Notes: generated from the sequence alone by a model not told the origin. Counted from the stretch's first letter, positions 8,151 to 18,234 are shown. The stretch: 64,000 nucleotides of DNA from Fimbriiglobus ruber (GCF_002197845.1 NZ_NIDE01000014.1:310001-374000); one strand, 5' to 3'. Made by a program: numbers and translations.

Positions 8151-10949
8151 TTACTTCTTCTTCTCGTCAGGTTTCTTCTCGTTAGGCTTCTTCTCGTCAG
8201 GCTTCTTTTGGAAGTCGCCGGCCTCAACGATGACCAGCCGCTTCCGCGAGATCAACTTGTCGAACGCCCCTTTCACGTCGCCGGGCTGGAGGAGTTCGAT
8301 CTGCTTTTCCAGGCTCGCGTAATACTGGAAGGTCCGCTTGGCGTACAGCGACGCGGCCAGTTGGCTAGCCAACGTGGTGTCGTTGGCCCGCTGCTGCCGT
8401 TGGGTCGCGAGGTAGGCCTTCTTCGTCTCTTCCAGTTCCGACGCGCTGACGCCTTCCTTCAGGAATTTCTCGATTTCTTCCCCGACCGCTTCATCGACCT
8501 TGTCGATGTTCTTCGGGTTGGTGATGGCGAAAATCAAGAACCGGCCGGCCTTGTCCAGCGAAGGAACCCCGACCTGCGAGCCGACGCCGTAGCTCAAACC
8601 TTCCTTGCCGCGGACGCGGTTGCTCAACCTGGACGCCAGCGGGGCAGCCCCGAGCATGTAGTTCCCGACCACGAGCGGAGCGTATTCGGGATCGGTGTCG
8701 GTCAGATCGAACGTCGTTCCGGCCAGATAAATGGCGTTGGCCTTGTCGGGCGTGTTGATCTTCTCGACGCTGCCGTTGACCGGCTTGACGGCCTTCTCGA
8801 TCCGCTTGTAGGGCGTCTTCGCGGTCCACCCCTTGAGAATCCCGTCGACCACTTTCAACGCCTCGTCCGGTTCAAAGTCCCCGACGATCGACAATTCGCC
8901 GGCCCCGCTCCCGACCTGTTGGTCGTAGAGAGAGATCACGTCCTCGCGGGTGGCCGCCTTCAGGCGAACGGTCGCCTCGTCGAGCGTGGGAACGTATCGC
9001 ACGTCGTCTTTCGGGTATTGCGACATCTTCCGCTGCAAGGCGTTGACCGCGAGTAGTTGCGGTTCGGTCTTTTGTTTTTCCAGTTGGTCGATCGACTCGC
9101 GCTTGAGAATGTCGAACTCGGCCTGCGGGAACGACGGCTGGCGGAGGACCTCGCCGAGCAGTGCGAGTACGGCCGACAGGTTCGCCCGCTTGGTCTGCAC
9201 GCCGACTTCGATGACCCCGATGTTCCGGTCGCCGTCGGTCGAAATGCTGACGGTCGCGTTCAGTTTGTCGAAGTCGTCCTGGATCTGCTGGCGGGTTTTG
9301 TCCTTCGTCCCGCGGAGCATGAGCGGGCCGAGGAAATCGAACGGCGCGTTACGGCCTTTCAGCGAGTCCTCGTTCCCGACGCGCAGGTTGAGCCGGAGGT
9401 TAACCGTCTCCCCGCGCGTCTTCTTGGCGAGAACCGCGAACTGAATCCCCTCGCCGACGACGCCCCGCTTCACGCGCTGTTCGACGTTCTCCGGCGTCGG
9501 GTCGAAGGCCTCGCCCGCGACGACGGCGGTCCGCCCCTTATACCCCTCCACGAGCGTCGATGCCGACGGGGCGGCGGGGACAGCCGCCCGCTCCGGTTTC
9601 GCGGTCGGGATGTAAACGCCGACCGTCCGATTCGACCGGACGAGGTATTCCGAGGCCACCCGGTTCACGTCGGTGGGGGTCACCTTCTCGATGCGGTCGC
9701 GGTGCAGGAAGAAGAGCCGCCAGTCGCCACACGCGGCCCACTCGCTCAGGTTGATGGCGAACCGCTGGCTATTGGCCAGCAGCCGTTCCCGGGCTTTCAA
9801 GAGCTGCCGACGGGCCCGTTCCACTTCCTCGGCCGTCACCGGCTTTTTCGTCAAGTTTTCGAGCGTGTCGACCAGTGCCACCCGGGCATCTTCGGTCTTC
9901 GCGGGTTCCGTCTGGGCAACGATCTCGAGTATGCCAGGGTCGTGCAGGGCGTAGGAGGAACCGCTCACGCTACTCGCGAGTTTCGCCTCGACCAGCGACT
10001 GGTAAGCCCGCCCGCCCGGTTCGTCGGCCAGCACGTTCGTCAGGATCTCGACGGCCGCGTAGTCCGGGTGAGTGGCGGCCGGGATGTGATAGACCACCCC
10101 GGTCGCACCGACCTTCCCGACCCGGCGAAGTGTGACGAGCCGTTCCCCGTCCTGCGGCGGTTCTTCGGTGTACGTAACGGGAAGCGGGTCGGCTGGATTC
10201 TTGATCCCGCCGAAATACTTGGCGATCAGGGTTAGAGCCTTGGCCTGGTCGAACGAACCGGCGATGAACAGCATCGCGTTGTCCGGCCGGTAATATTTTT
10301 TGTAGAAGGCTTTCAGACTATCGATCGGCACCCGCTCGATGTCCGTCCGGTTGCCGATGGTCGATTTGCCGTAGTTGTGCCATTCAAACGCGGTCGCAAT
10401 CATTCGCTGGGACAGGATGTTCTCGGGGCTGTTTTCGCCGGCCTCGAACTCGTTGCGAACGACCGTGAATTCCTTGAGCAGTTCTTCGCGGGCGATGAAA
10501 CTATTTACCAGACGATCGGCTTCGAGTTCGATACCGAATTCGAGATTCTCGTCATTCGCCGGCATGGTCTCGTAGTAATTCGTGCGGTCCAGTGACGTGG
10601 TGCCGTTGAAGTTGGCCCCGTGATCGCGAAGTGCCTTGGGCACGTCCGGGAATTTCGGGCAGCCCTTGAACACCATGTGTTCGAGCAAGTGGGCCATCCC
10701 CGTCTCCCCATACCCTTCGTGCCGGCTCCCGACGAAAATGGTGCAGTTGACCGTCACCTTCGGCTGGCTCGCGTCGGGCAGCAGCAGGATTCGCAGGCCG
10801 TTATTGAGTTTGTACTCGGTCAACCCCTCGACCGTGATGCCGCGGGTGACCCCCTCGGGCAACGCCGGCCCCCTCGCCTTGGGTGCGTCGGCGGCGGGGG
10901 CGAACGCGCCCAACGTGCCAACGAGAATGAACGCCAACAACGTGCGCAT
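8151..10949 (-). CDS. Secreted M16 family zinc metallopeptidase (insulinase/pitrilysin type)
   Basis: 932 residues from the ATG at 10949. This start has AGGAG upstream and gives a signal peptide (MRTLLAFILVGTLGAFAPAA); the frame stays open further upstream but without a plausible start. Two M16 repeats are present. The first holds the inverted zinc motif H87-L-L-E-H91 with the third ligand at E167 (RNEFEAGE), 76 residues on as usual. The second half is the non-catalytic partner domain, as in two-domain fusions of about 900 residues. The extreme C-terminus is an odd lysine-rich repeat (DEKKPNEKKPDEKKK), possibly for surface or envelope attachment. The likely role is degradation of peptides outside the cytoplasm. 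Confidence 0.93.
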   Translation of the reverse strand: MRTLLAFILVGTLGAFAPAADAPKARGPALPEGVTRGITVEGLTEYKLNNGLRILLLPDASQPKVTVNCTIFVGSRHEGYGETGMAHLLEHMVFKGCPKFPDVPKALRDHGANFNGTTSLDRTNYYETMPANDENLEFGIELEADRLVNSFIAREELLKEFTVVRNEFEAGENSPENILSQRMIATAFEWHNYGKSTIGNRTDIERVPIDSLKAFYKKYYRPDNAMLFIAGSFDQAKALTLIAKYFGGIKNPADPLPVTYTEEPPQDGERLVTLRRVGKVGATGVVYHIPAATHPDYAAVEILTNVLADEPGGRAYQSLVEAKLASSVSGSSYALHDPGILEIVAQTEPAKTEDARVALVDTLENLTKKPVTAEEVERARRQLLKARERLLANSQRFAINLSEWAACGDWRLFFLHRDRIEKVTPTDVNRVASEYLVRSNRTVGVYIPTAKPERAAVPAAPSASTLVEGYKGRTAVVAGEAFDPTPENVEQRVKRGVVGEGIQFAVLAKKTRGETVNLRLNLRVGNEDSLKGRNAPFDFLGPLMLRGTKDKTRQQIQDDFDKLNATVSISTDGDRNIGVIEVGVQTKRANLSAVLALLGEVLRQPSFPQAEFDILKRESIDQLEKQKTEPQLLAVNALQRKMSQYPKDDVRYVPTLDEATVRLKAATREDVISLYDQQVGSGAGELSIVGDFEPDEALKVVDGILKGWTAKTPYKRIEKAVKPVNGSVEKINTPDKANAIYLAGTTFDLTDTDPEYAPLVVGNYMLGAAPLASRLSNRVRGKEGLSYGVGSQVGVPSLDKAGRFLIFAITNPKNIDKVDEAVGEEIEKFLKEGVSASELEETKKAYLATQRQQRANDTTLASQLAASLYAKRTFQYYASLEKQIELLQPGDVKGAFDKLISRKRLVIVEAGDFQKKPDEKKPNEKKPDEKKK

Positions 10950-11175
10950 GGGACTCTCCTTAACCCCCGGACAAGAAACGAGCCGTGTGGCCGGTGTCGG
11001 TATGGTTCGACCCGGAGGCGTAAACGGCAAGTAGGGAACGATTGGCGGGCGACTGGGCAGAAAGGGAAAAAACCCGGACGGGAGAGGACGCGGCCGAGTT
11101 CGGCCCTCCGCGAGCAGAACGAGCCACCTCTCCAATCCTATCCGGAGGCGAGCGAAAAAGGATGCCCGACGTGAC

Positions 11176-11238
11176 GATCAGGGGCCGGAATCGCGTGCGG
11201 TTCCGGCCCCTGATCTGAGCGGCGGATCGCTCAGATCA
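11176..11238 (-). terminator. Double hairpin at the end of the DinB gene
   Basis: Two overlapping inverted repeats: a 15-bp perfect stem (arms 11176-11190 and 11201-11215) and a 10-bp stem (11211-11220 and 11229-11238) that includes the stop codon of the DinB gene. The arms share bases 11211-11215, so the two stems exclude each other. No long U-run follows. Confidence 0.5.
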
Positions 11239-11730
11239 AAACAAAACGGGCTTGCCCAGTTTCCGGCGGATGACGGTGAATTGTCCGGTGTGCATGAGCG
11301 TGTGGTCCGAGGCCATCAGGAACATGTGCCCCAGGGTCGGCGCCCAGGACCGGATTTTTTCCGGCGACGGCGTGTCCAGGTCCGCGTCCGTCAGTTTCTC
11401 CAGGGTGGCGATGGTCGCGTCGCGCACTTCCGTGAACAGCTTCAGGTATTGGTCCTTCGTCAGGAAGCCTTCGGGCCCGTCATTTTTCGCACCTTTGGAC
11501 CCGTGTAGGTCCATAAAGCCGTCCGGCAGTTCCGGGAATTTCGTATCCGGAAAGGCTTCCTTGATGAAGAAAATGTCCCCACCGATCACGTTGCCGATCT
11601 GCCAGGCGGCGTGATTCGCGTTCGGAACCGGCCGCACGAGCAGGTCCGCATCGGAAAAATCACTGACGTACCAAGCGAGCCCTTTTTTGGTCCCTTCCAA
11701 GGCCGTTTTGATCGCTTGAACCCCGTTCAT
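11236..11730 (-). CDS. DinB-like four-helix protein
   Basis: 164 residues from the ATG at 11730 (MNGVQAIKTALEG). An AAGGG sequence about 8 bases upstream supports this start over one 12 codons further up. The pattern ANHAAWQIGNVIGGD near the N-terminus and GHMFLMASDHTLMHTGQF near the C-terminus supplies the three histidines typical of the DinB/YfiT metal-binding four-helix bundle. Members include thiol-dependent transferases and damage-inducible proteins of unknown activity, so no reaction is assigned. The gene stands alone, between a terminator upstream at 11861-11896 and its own hairpins downstream. Confidence 0.8.
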   Translation of the reverse strand: MNGVQAIKTALEGTKKGLAWYVSDFSDADLLVRPVPNANHAAWQIGNVIGGDIFFIKEAFPDTKFPELPDGFMDLHGSKGAKNDGPEGFLTKDQYLKLFTEVRDATIATLEKLTDADLDTPSPEKIRSWAPTLGHMFLMASDHTLMHTGQFTVIRRKLGKPVLF

Positions 11731-11860
11731 GACCACACCCTTTACGCGACAGAAATGGGAAGTCACACCGCGGGTGTTCTATTCATGCGTACACTGCCCG
11801 GCAGCGTGAGGACAACGTAATCGTCAAAGCAAACGAAACGCGGGTGTGGCAATCGTTCCG

Positions 11861-11896
11861 GAAAGAAAAAGCGGCCGCGGATGAATCCGCGACCGC
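11861..11896 (-). terminator. Rho-independent terminator of the TPR gene
   Basis: On the minus strand an imperfect GC-rich stem (GCGGTCGCGGAT with ATCCGCGGCCGC, short loop) is followed directly by TTTTTCTTT. It lies about 60 bases beyond the stop of the TPR protein gene, giving a textbook intrinsic terminator. Confidence 0.75.
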
Positions 11897-11953
11897 CTCG
11901 TAAAGTCCGTTCATTCCCACGACATCTGATTCGTCGGGTGATCGCCCACGATG

Positions 11954-14341
11954 TCACGGCTTTGGCTGCTGACGCTTGGCGATTTGCGTCTTGACCTGCT
12001 CGAACCACGCCGGCCAGAACGCGCGGCGGTATTCGTCGGCCGAGTCGTTGAAGTCCGAGGCGGGAACCTTGCCATAAAGTTCGGTCATCTCGGACAGCGT
12101 GCGCGCGGCCGACTCGGGCCGGTCGGCGGACAGGTACGCCGAGCAGAGCATGCTCTGAACGATCAACTCCTCCACGTGCCCGCGGTAGCGGACCGCGAGC
12201 TTCTCGCTCAAAGCCGGCATGTCGTCGTACTTCTTGAGCAACAGCGTCGTGTGCGCCAGACGGAGGTCGGCCTGGGTTCGGGTGAACGTGTCGGAGGCGC
12301 CGGACAAATCCTGGAACAGCTTCAACGCCTCGGCGAGTTTGCGGTCCGCGTCGGCAGGCGGGCGGCCGCCCGGGCCGTCGCCCCGGGCGATTAACAGCAG
12401 TGTGCTGCCGAGCCAGAGCTTGGATTGCGGGGCCAGCGGGGCGGTCGGATACGTCTGGATGAGTTTGCGGAACTGGGCCTCCGCGTCCGGCAAATTCTGC
12501 TGGGCGACGAGCAGTTTTCCGAACTCGTACAAGGCTTGCTGCTGGGCTTCCCGCTCGGCCTGACTCTCGGCCGGCCCGCTCGCGGCGACCTGGGCGAGCA
12601 GGTTCTGGCCGGTCTCCATCAACTTTTGTGCTTCCGTCTGGGTCGCCGGCGCGGTCGACGTCTTGGCCAGGGCTCGCGCCTGGTCGAGGTACGCGATGGC
12701 AATTTTCACCCGCGCGACCGTGGCCGACGGGCCCGGCGCGGTCAGCGCCTTCTCGAGGGCCGCGATGCCGTCCGCGTACTGGCTGCCGGCGATCAGGGCG
12801 TCGCCCTTTTCGACCCAGGCGGCGGCGGCCACCTCGGCCGGGAGGTCGGGGTATTGCGTGATCTTCTCGATGGCCGAGAGGGCGGCCTTGTCGTCCCCGG
12901 CGAGGCGCTGGCAGGCGGCGGCCCGGTGGTACAAGTCGGCCGCGCCGGTCGCCGTCGGGTGGTTGGTCGCGAGCGCGGAATACTCGGCCGCGGCCTCCTT
13001 GTATTTCGCCACCGCCCGGGCGGCCGTCGCGGGCTTATCCCGCAGGGCGTTGGCCCACGCCAGATTCAACTCGGCCCGCTTCTCGCGGTCCCGCCCGGCC
13101 GTGGCCACTTTGCCGTACCCTTCGATCGCGCGGGCCGCGCCGTCGAAATCGCCGTCCCGCGTGTACGCCTGGATCGTCTCCTCGAACACCGCCTGTAGGT
13201 CGGTGAGGGCGACGTACTGGTTACGGAAGCCCGTCCCGGGAGCCACGTCCCGGGTGGCGACGTCGAGCAGGTCGAGAACTTTCCCGCGGTCACCTTGGGG
13301 AGCCGCGCTGCGGAGAGTCAGTTCGGCCAGGCGGACCGCGGCGGCCGGGCCCAGTTCTTTGTCCTTGAGTACGGCCTCGAAGTGGGGAACGGCGGCGTCC
13401 GGCGTCTTCATCTGAATGCAGTCGATCCCGGTACGGTATTCGGCCATCGCCCGCTGATCGGCCGGGAGGGCCGCCCCCTGCAACGCTTCGCCGTACAACT
13501 TCACCGCTTCCTTCCAGTTATTTTCCTTCTCCATCAACCGCGCGAGGTGGTATTTGGCGGCGCACCGGGTGTCCGCCGCGGCGCTGGCGTCGATGCTCTT
13601 GAGCCACGACTGCGCGAGCGGGTTGTCGAGCGACAGAAACGCCTCGGCGGCTTTGAGCCTGTACCGGGCGAGGTCCGCGGGTTGCAGTTTCGTCGGCCCG
13701 CCGAGGTACGTCGTCAATTCCCGGGCGGCGCTCGCCACGTCGGGCGGGTTCATGCGGAGGAACGTGTCGGCCAGCAACCGGCGGAGTTCGCCCTCCGGTT
13801 CGTCCGCCGACGGCAGGCTCGTGAGCGCGGTGATCAGGGCTTTCGGGTCGCCCGACGCGGTCGCGGCCACCGCCTTGGCCCGCCGGAATAGGAGTCGCTT
13901 GCGTTCGAGGGCGTCGGTCATGGCGACCTCGTCCACTTTGGCGAAATGCTCCTTGGCGCGGGCCCACAGACTGGCGTCCAACGGCGCGGTACTCTCGGCG
14001 AGCGCGACGAAAGCGCTTCCGGCCGCGAAATTGGCCGCCGGATTCTGTTCGGCCTCGGCCGACACTTCCTGGGCCAATTCCGCCAGCGCATTCGTATCGA
14101 GCGGTTTGTGGTCGAGAACGTGTTTTAATTTGGCCTGTGCCCGCGCGGACCGGTCGGCCGGATTTTCCGGCGGCAGCGGGAACTGGGTCCACGCGGCGGC
14201 CGCGGCGGCCACCCCGAGCGCGAACACGGGCAGCTGCCAGTAGTTCCGACGCTTGGCGGGCGGCGTGGAAGCGCCGGGCGTGCCGGAGTCCGTTACGGGA
14301 TAGCCCCCAGCAGTCGATGTGGGGGCCGTGTCCGTGGCCAT
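11954..14341 (-). CDS. Membrane-anchored TPR repeat protein
   Basis: 795 residues from the ATG at 14341, chosen because the product then has a short cytoplasmic N-terminus, a basic stop (KRRNYW) and one membrane helix at about 35-51. The frame upstream is open but low-complexity. The rest is helical tetratricopeptide-like repeats rich in Ala and Leu, for example NNWKEAVKLYGEALQGAALP and QALYEFGKLLVAQQNLPDAE. Such proteins are scaffolds for protein complexes; the C-terminal part resembles tol-pal-associated YbgF-like TPRs in spirit but without a diagnostic motif. It has its own intrinsic terminator and is divergent from the kinase gene at 14860, with about 500 bases between them. Confidence 0.85.
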   Translation of the reverse strand: MATDTAPTSTAGGYPVTDSGTPGASTPPAKRRNYWQLPVFALGVAAAAAAWTQFPLPPENPADRSARAQAKLKHVLDHKPLDTNALAELAQEVSAEAEQNPAANFAAGSAFVALAESTAPLDASLWARAKEHFAKVDEVAMTDALERKRLLFRRAKAVAATASGDPKALITALTSLPSADEPEGELRRLLADTFLRMNPPDVASAARELTTYLGGPTKLQPADLARYRLKAAEAFLSLDNPLAQSWLKSIDASAAADTRCAAKYHLARLMEKENNWKEAVKLYGEALQGAALPADQRAMAEYRTGIDCIQMKTPDAAVPHFEAVLKDKELGPAAAVRLAELTLRSAAPQGDRGKVLDLLDVATRDVAPGTGFRNQYVALTDLQAVFEETIQAYTRDGDFDGAARAIEGYGKVATAGRDREKRAELNLAWANALRDKPATAARAVAKYKEAAAEYSALATNHPTATGAADLYHRAAACQRLAGDDKAALSAIEKITQYPDLPAEVAAAAWVEKGDALIAGSQYADGIAALEKALTAPGPSATVARVKIAIAYLDQARALAKTSTAPATQTEAQKLMETGQNLLAQVAASGPAESQAEREAQQQALYEFGKLLVAQQNLPDAEAQFRKLIQTYPTAPLAPQSKLWLGSTLLLIARGDGPGGRPPADADRKLAEALKLFQDLSGASDTFTRTQADLRLAHTTLLLKKYDDMPALSEKLAVRYRGHVEELIVQSMLCSAYLSADRPESAARTLSEMTELYGKVPASDFNDSADEYRRAFWPAWFEQVKTQIAKRQQPKP

Positions 14342-14377
14342 GGTCGTGGTCCTGTGGGGGCGGTTGCGCAGTCTTGC

Positions 14378-14393
14378 GTCACAGATTTGTGAC
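14378..14393. promoter_or_regulatory. Possible operator upstream of the TPR gene
   Basis: GTCACA-GATT-TGTGAC, a perfect inverted repeat with 6-bp arms and a 4-base spacer, lies 37 bases upstream of the TPR gene start in the divergent promoter region. The layout suits a dimeric regulator, but no regulator is suggested by neighbours. Confidence 0.3.
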
Positions 14394-14859
14394 ACAACTG
14401 CCCCGGGCGGGTCAAGACCAATCGGAAAGTTGTGGCCCCGATCGCCCACGTCTCCCACACTGCGGCGGCGGTGGCACGGTCGGCTGGGTCGGTTTCCCCC
14501 AGCCATCACGACACAGCCTCTTTCCTGCACTCGTGTCCAAATCCATGCTCTTTCCCAAAAACACGGCAGACGGCGCAAAAAAGCGCAAAAAATCACCCCG
14601 GCACTTCCGCCCTGGTATCGCGCGGTCTTCGCCGTTGTGGCGTCTGTGGTACGGGTACGGTTCCAGTCACACCAGGGTTAGTCTCAAATCAGTGAGCCGA
14701 CCTGACCAATCGACGAAAGCCGGTGGCTTTGATCGCCGCTTGTCATTTTAATTGGCTCCTCGTCAGCTCCCGCTTGTGATCTTGGGCGGAATTCGCAAAA
14801 TCCGTGAGACGGAATCGGTCTCGTTTACGCCTATCGGGGAAAGTCCCGGAGGAATCCCC
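14394..14859. other. Divergent promoter region between TPR protein and kinase
   Basis: No convincing gene. It must contain promoters for both divergent genes and holds one copy of a dispersed repeat (14555-14602). The stretch near 14690-14760 is AT-richer and a plausible promoter for the kinase. Confidence 0.4.
14555..14602 (-). repeat. Dispersed CGGCGCAAAAA/GCGCAAAAAATC repeat, single copy
   Basis: About 45 bases match, in the opposite orientation, the core of the two 101-bp units at 53395-53594. The shared core is CGGCGCAAAAA(A)GCGCAAAAAATC followed by a CCCCGG block. By eye roughly four of five bases agree. The function is unknown. Confidence 0.55.
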
Positions 14860-17800
14860 ATGTTTACCGACCCCCGCCGTATCAAAGAGTTGTTTGTCGC
14901 CGCCCTCGATCTCCCGGATGCGGCGGCACGGGCTGCCTATCTTGACCGCGAGTGCGCCTCCGAGCCGGAACTCCGTCACCGGCTCGAAATTCTTCTTCGC
15001 GCACACGACAACCCTGATTCCGCTTTGGCTCAGCCACTCGCAGCGCCGGCGGCGGAGAGCCGCACCGTAACGCACGCGCCCGAGGGTCCACAGACAGCCC
15101 CCTTCGTTGACGCTAAAGCAACGACTGATCACACCACGCAACCCGATGCCGGTGTGATCCTCGGGGGGAAGTACAAACTGGTGGAAGAAATTGGGGAAGG
15201 CGGGATGGGTACGGTCTGGGTAGCCCAACAAACCGAGCCCGTTAAGCGACTCGTCGCGATCAAGCTCATCAAGACCGGGATGGACTCGAAGGCGGTACTC
15301 GCCCGGTTTGAAGCGGAGCGGCAGGCGCTGGCGGTGATGGACCACCCGAACATCGCCCGCGTACTGGATGGCGGGGCGACGGCAGACGGTCGGCCGTACT
15401 TCGTCATGGAACTTGTTAAGGGCGTACCGATCACCCAGTTCTGCGACGAGCGGAAACTCACCCCCCGGCAGCGGCTGGAAATTTTCGTTCCCGTCTGTCA
15501 GGCGATCCAACACGCTCACCAGAAGGGCGTCATCCACCGGGACATCAAGCCGAGCAACGTGTTGATCGCGCTGTACGACGACAAACCGGTCCCGAAGGTC
15601 ATTGATTTCGGGATCGCGAAGGCGACGGGTACGACCCTGACGGACCGAACGCTGGTGACCGGGTTCGGGGCCGTGGTCGGCACGCCGGAGTACATGTCCC
15701 CCGAACAGGCCAGTTTGAACAACCTCGACATCGACACTCGGTCGGACGTCTACAGCCTCGGGGTGCTGCTGTACGAACTGCTCACGGGAACCACTCCCGT
15801 GGACCGAAAGAGCCTCGGAAAAGCGGCCATGCTGGAAGTGTTGCGGATTGTCCGAGAGGTCGATGCCCCACGGCCCAGTGCCCGGCTGAGCGGCTCGGGC
15901 ACCCTGCCGAGCGCGGCGGCGAACCGCGGCACCGAACCCGCCGCCTTGAGCCGACTCCTACGGCGGGATCTCGATTGGGTCGTGCTGCGGGCGATGGAGA
16001 AGGACCGCGTGCGGCGGTACGAGTCGGCGGCCGGGTTCGCGGCCGACGTCCAGCGGTATCTGGCCGGCGAAGCGGTTCAGGCGCACCCGCCCAGCACGGC
16101 CTACAGGCTGAGAACATTCGCGCGCAAGAACCGGGTGGCACTGGCAACGGTGACGGCGTTCGTAGGCCTGCTGATCGGAGCGGTGGTGGTAAGCGGTTGG
16201 TTGGCCATCAAGGCGAAGCGGGCAGAGGAGACGGCCGAGAAGAAGCGGGGCGAGGCGGAAGAGAATGCGAAGGAAGCATCGGAGAATGCGGAGAGAGCCG
16301 ATCGCTTCAGGTGGGAGTCGGCTGGCAAGGCTGCGCAACTCGAGATCTCTTTGCAGAGAAGTGAATTGACAGCCGTGAGCCGCGAGATTGACCTGGACCT
16401 GATCGAATGTCAGTCGAACCCCAGAGTCGGTCTCCTCAGATTGGTGCGTACGCTCCGGACGATCCATGACGCAAAAACCACACCGACGATCAAATCGCAC
16501 TTTAAGATTAATGGCGAACCAATAGATATACCCAGCTACGACTGGGTCGAGCAGACGCAACTCCGCGAGTTCGTCACGGCCGCCGTTCTCGCCACGGGTC
16601 AAGGCTATACTCCACTCTTGCCGCCGATCACCCATGACGGGCATCGGGTGCTCAGGGGAAGTACGAGCCCGGACGGCTTGACGCTTCTGACTCACGGCGA
16701 GGACTCGACGGCGAGACTCTGGGAACTCCGCACCGGGCGGCCCATCGCCACTTTGCGGGAGGCGACTGAACGCGTAATCAATTGCGGTTTCAGCCCTGAT
16801 GGCCGAACCGTGTTCACCGATGACGAATCTGACACGGCCCGGTTTTGGACCGTACCAGACGGGAAGTTCCGAGCGCGGACCGCCCCTCGTCCGTACATGA
16901 TGCCCCGGGCAATCAGCATCAGTCGCACAACCACGATCAGTGACAATCGTTTGTTGAAAGTGCATGTGGTGTACGGGGAGTTTGAGTCAATACCGGGTTT
17001 CGGGTCTCGGGCACGCTACGACATCAGCCCTGCCGAACTGTGGGACACCACAACAGGCAGGCTCGTCGCAAGACTGAGCGGGCATGGCCGAAATGAACCG
17101 GTGTACCGCTTTGGAGGTGGCGGGCGCTGGGTGACGACGATCGAGGGGGAATCGACGGCATTGGTGTTATCGGCCGAAGATGGCCATGTTCTCGCTCGAC
17201 TGGGGCACCAACTAGCAGAAAACGAGCACCTCAGGCTGGTGAGTGAGGCTGATAACCTCATCGCCACGGTTTCCACAAAGCGTGACGGGGGAGAGTGCCT
17301 TCGGCTTTGGGATCCCGCCACCTGGAAGGAACGGGCGCCCCCTGTCTATGCAAGTTCCGCAACATTTAATGATTTGCAGTTCTCAAACGATCAGCTATTC
17401 GGAATTTATCACGACACATCGATGTCATCGTCGTCGGTGTATCGATACGGATCAGTAGATCCGATTATCGGCTGGGTCGTTGGGCTCAACGTCCCTACGC
17501 ACGCGCTATCTCATGCCGCTCAACGGGCAACTCTTGAGAACGGATGGGTGCTCGACACTCGCAATTGGCAACGTCTCCACCCTCCGGCCGGTCGAAAATA
17601 CCACCCGGATCTGGCCCGATTCGCACCCGACGGGCGGTTCATAGGTGGTTTTATCGATAACGCAAACGTCATCATCGACACGGCGACCGAAAAACACTTC
17701 CCATCTTTTGGACCTCTATCTGGTGCTAATAATGCTAGTGACTTTGTGCTTCCTGGATTTAGAGGATGGGTAACGACTCCTCTCATCAACATACCAGATG

Positions 17801-18234
17801 TTGGATTGGTCACAGCCGTATACGGCTATGCCAGCTATGCGGCGGAGATTCGTATGGTCCCGTCGCCACGGGCTTTTCCACCGGACCTCCTCGAACTCTG
17901 GGTGCAGGTCGCTGTGCGGGGTGAACTCAGGGCAGATCGAGAATTCGTGAAGTGGGATGCGCCGACCTGGGAAAGGAAGCGGCAGCAGCTGGCCGCAGTC
18001 CCCACAGTCCAACGGGAGGTTCCTTTCCCGGGATACGTCGCACAGGACAAACTGCATTGGTTGCGAGCCGAGTTCGCCGTAGCAAAAACCGACGCTGATA
18101 AACTTGGCATCGCCAAGGAATTGCTCCGCCGTGCGGAGACGGCCGGGGACCGCAACGAAGCCGTCCGGTGGCGGGCAGAGGTGGAAAGCCGGACGACGGC
18201 CGTTGCTCCCCCACCCAGGGAGGCGAAACCGTGA
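14860..18234 (+). CDS. Transmembrane Hanks-type Ser/Thr protein kinase with WD40-like C-terminus
   Basis: 1124 residues; the ATG at 14860 follows GGAGGAA. A helical N-terminal segment (1-95) typical of planctomycete kinases precedes the kinase domain (about 105-400): glycine loop GEGGMG at 112-117, VAIK lysine K135, HRD 226-228 with D228, DFG 249-251. All catalytic residues are present. A membrane helix (about 427-450), a charged coiled coil (451-520) and a degenerate WD40-like propeller follow (SPDGLTLLTHGEDSTARLWE is the clearest blade). The propeller should face the periplasm as sensor. This C-terminal half is less GC-rich than the kinase half and blades decay toward the end. Its stop overlaps the start of an ECF sigma factor gene, so the two are probably translationally coupled. 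Confidence 0.92.
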   Translation: MFTDPRRIKELFVAALDLPDAAARAAYLDRECASEPELRHRLEILLRAHDNPDSALAQPLAAPAAESRTVTHAPEGPQTAPFVDAKATTDHTTQPDAGVILGGKYKLVEEIGEGGMGTVWVAQQTEPVKRLVAIKLIKTGMDSKAVLARFEAERQALAVMDHPNIARVLDGGATADGRPYFVMELVKGVPITQFCDERKLTPRQRLEIFVPVCQAIQHAHQKGVIHRDIKPSNVLIALYDDKPVPKVIDFGIAKATGTTLTDRTLVTGFGAVVGTPEYMSPEQASLNNLDIDTRSDVYSLGVLLYELLTGTTPVDRKSLGKAAMLEVLRIVREVDAPRPSARLSGSGTLPSAAANRGTEPAALSRLLRRDLDWVVLRAMEKDRVRRYESAAGFAADVQRYLAGEAVQAHPPSTAYRLRTFARKNRVALATVTAFVGLLIGAVVVSGWLAIKAKRAEETAEKKRGEAEENAKEASENAERADRFRWESAGKAAQLEISLQRSELTAVSREIDLDLIECQSNPRVGLLRLVRTLRTIHDAKTTPTIKSHFKINGEPIDIPSYDWVEQTQLREFVTAAVLATGQGYTPLLPPITHDGHRVLRGSTSPDGLTLLTHGEDSTARLWELRTGRPIATLREATERVINCGFSPDGRTVFTDDESDTARFWTVPDGKFRARTAPRPYMMPRAISISRTTTISDNRLLKVHVVYGEFESIPGFGSRARYDISPAELWDTTTGRLVARLSGHGRNEPVYRFGGGGRWVTTIEGESTALVLSAEDGHVLARLGHQLAENEHLRLVSEADNLIATVSTKRDGGECLRLWDPATWKERAPPVYASSATFNDLQFSNDQLFGIYHDTSMSSSSVYRYGSVDPIIGWVVGLNVPTHALSHAAQRATLENGWVLDTRNWQRLHPPAGRKYHPDLARFAPDGRFIGGFIDNANVIIDTATEKHFPSFGPLSGANNASDFVLPGFRGWVTTPLINIPDVGLVTAVYGYASYAAEIRMVPSPRAFPPDLLELWVQVAVRGELRADREFVKWDAPTWERKRQQLAAVPTVQREVPFPGYVAQDKLHWLRAEFAVAKTDADKLGIAKELLRRAETAGDRNEAVRWRAEVESRTTAVAPPPREAKP

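Noticed and set aside
8082-10235. Two long plus-strand frames opposite the M16 peptidase
   Set aside because: The minus strand has HLLEH, a signal peptide and a ribosome site; the plus-strand products show no motifs and follow codon-mirror composition.
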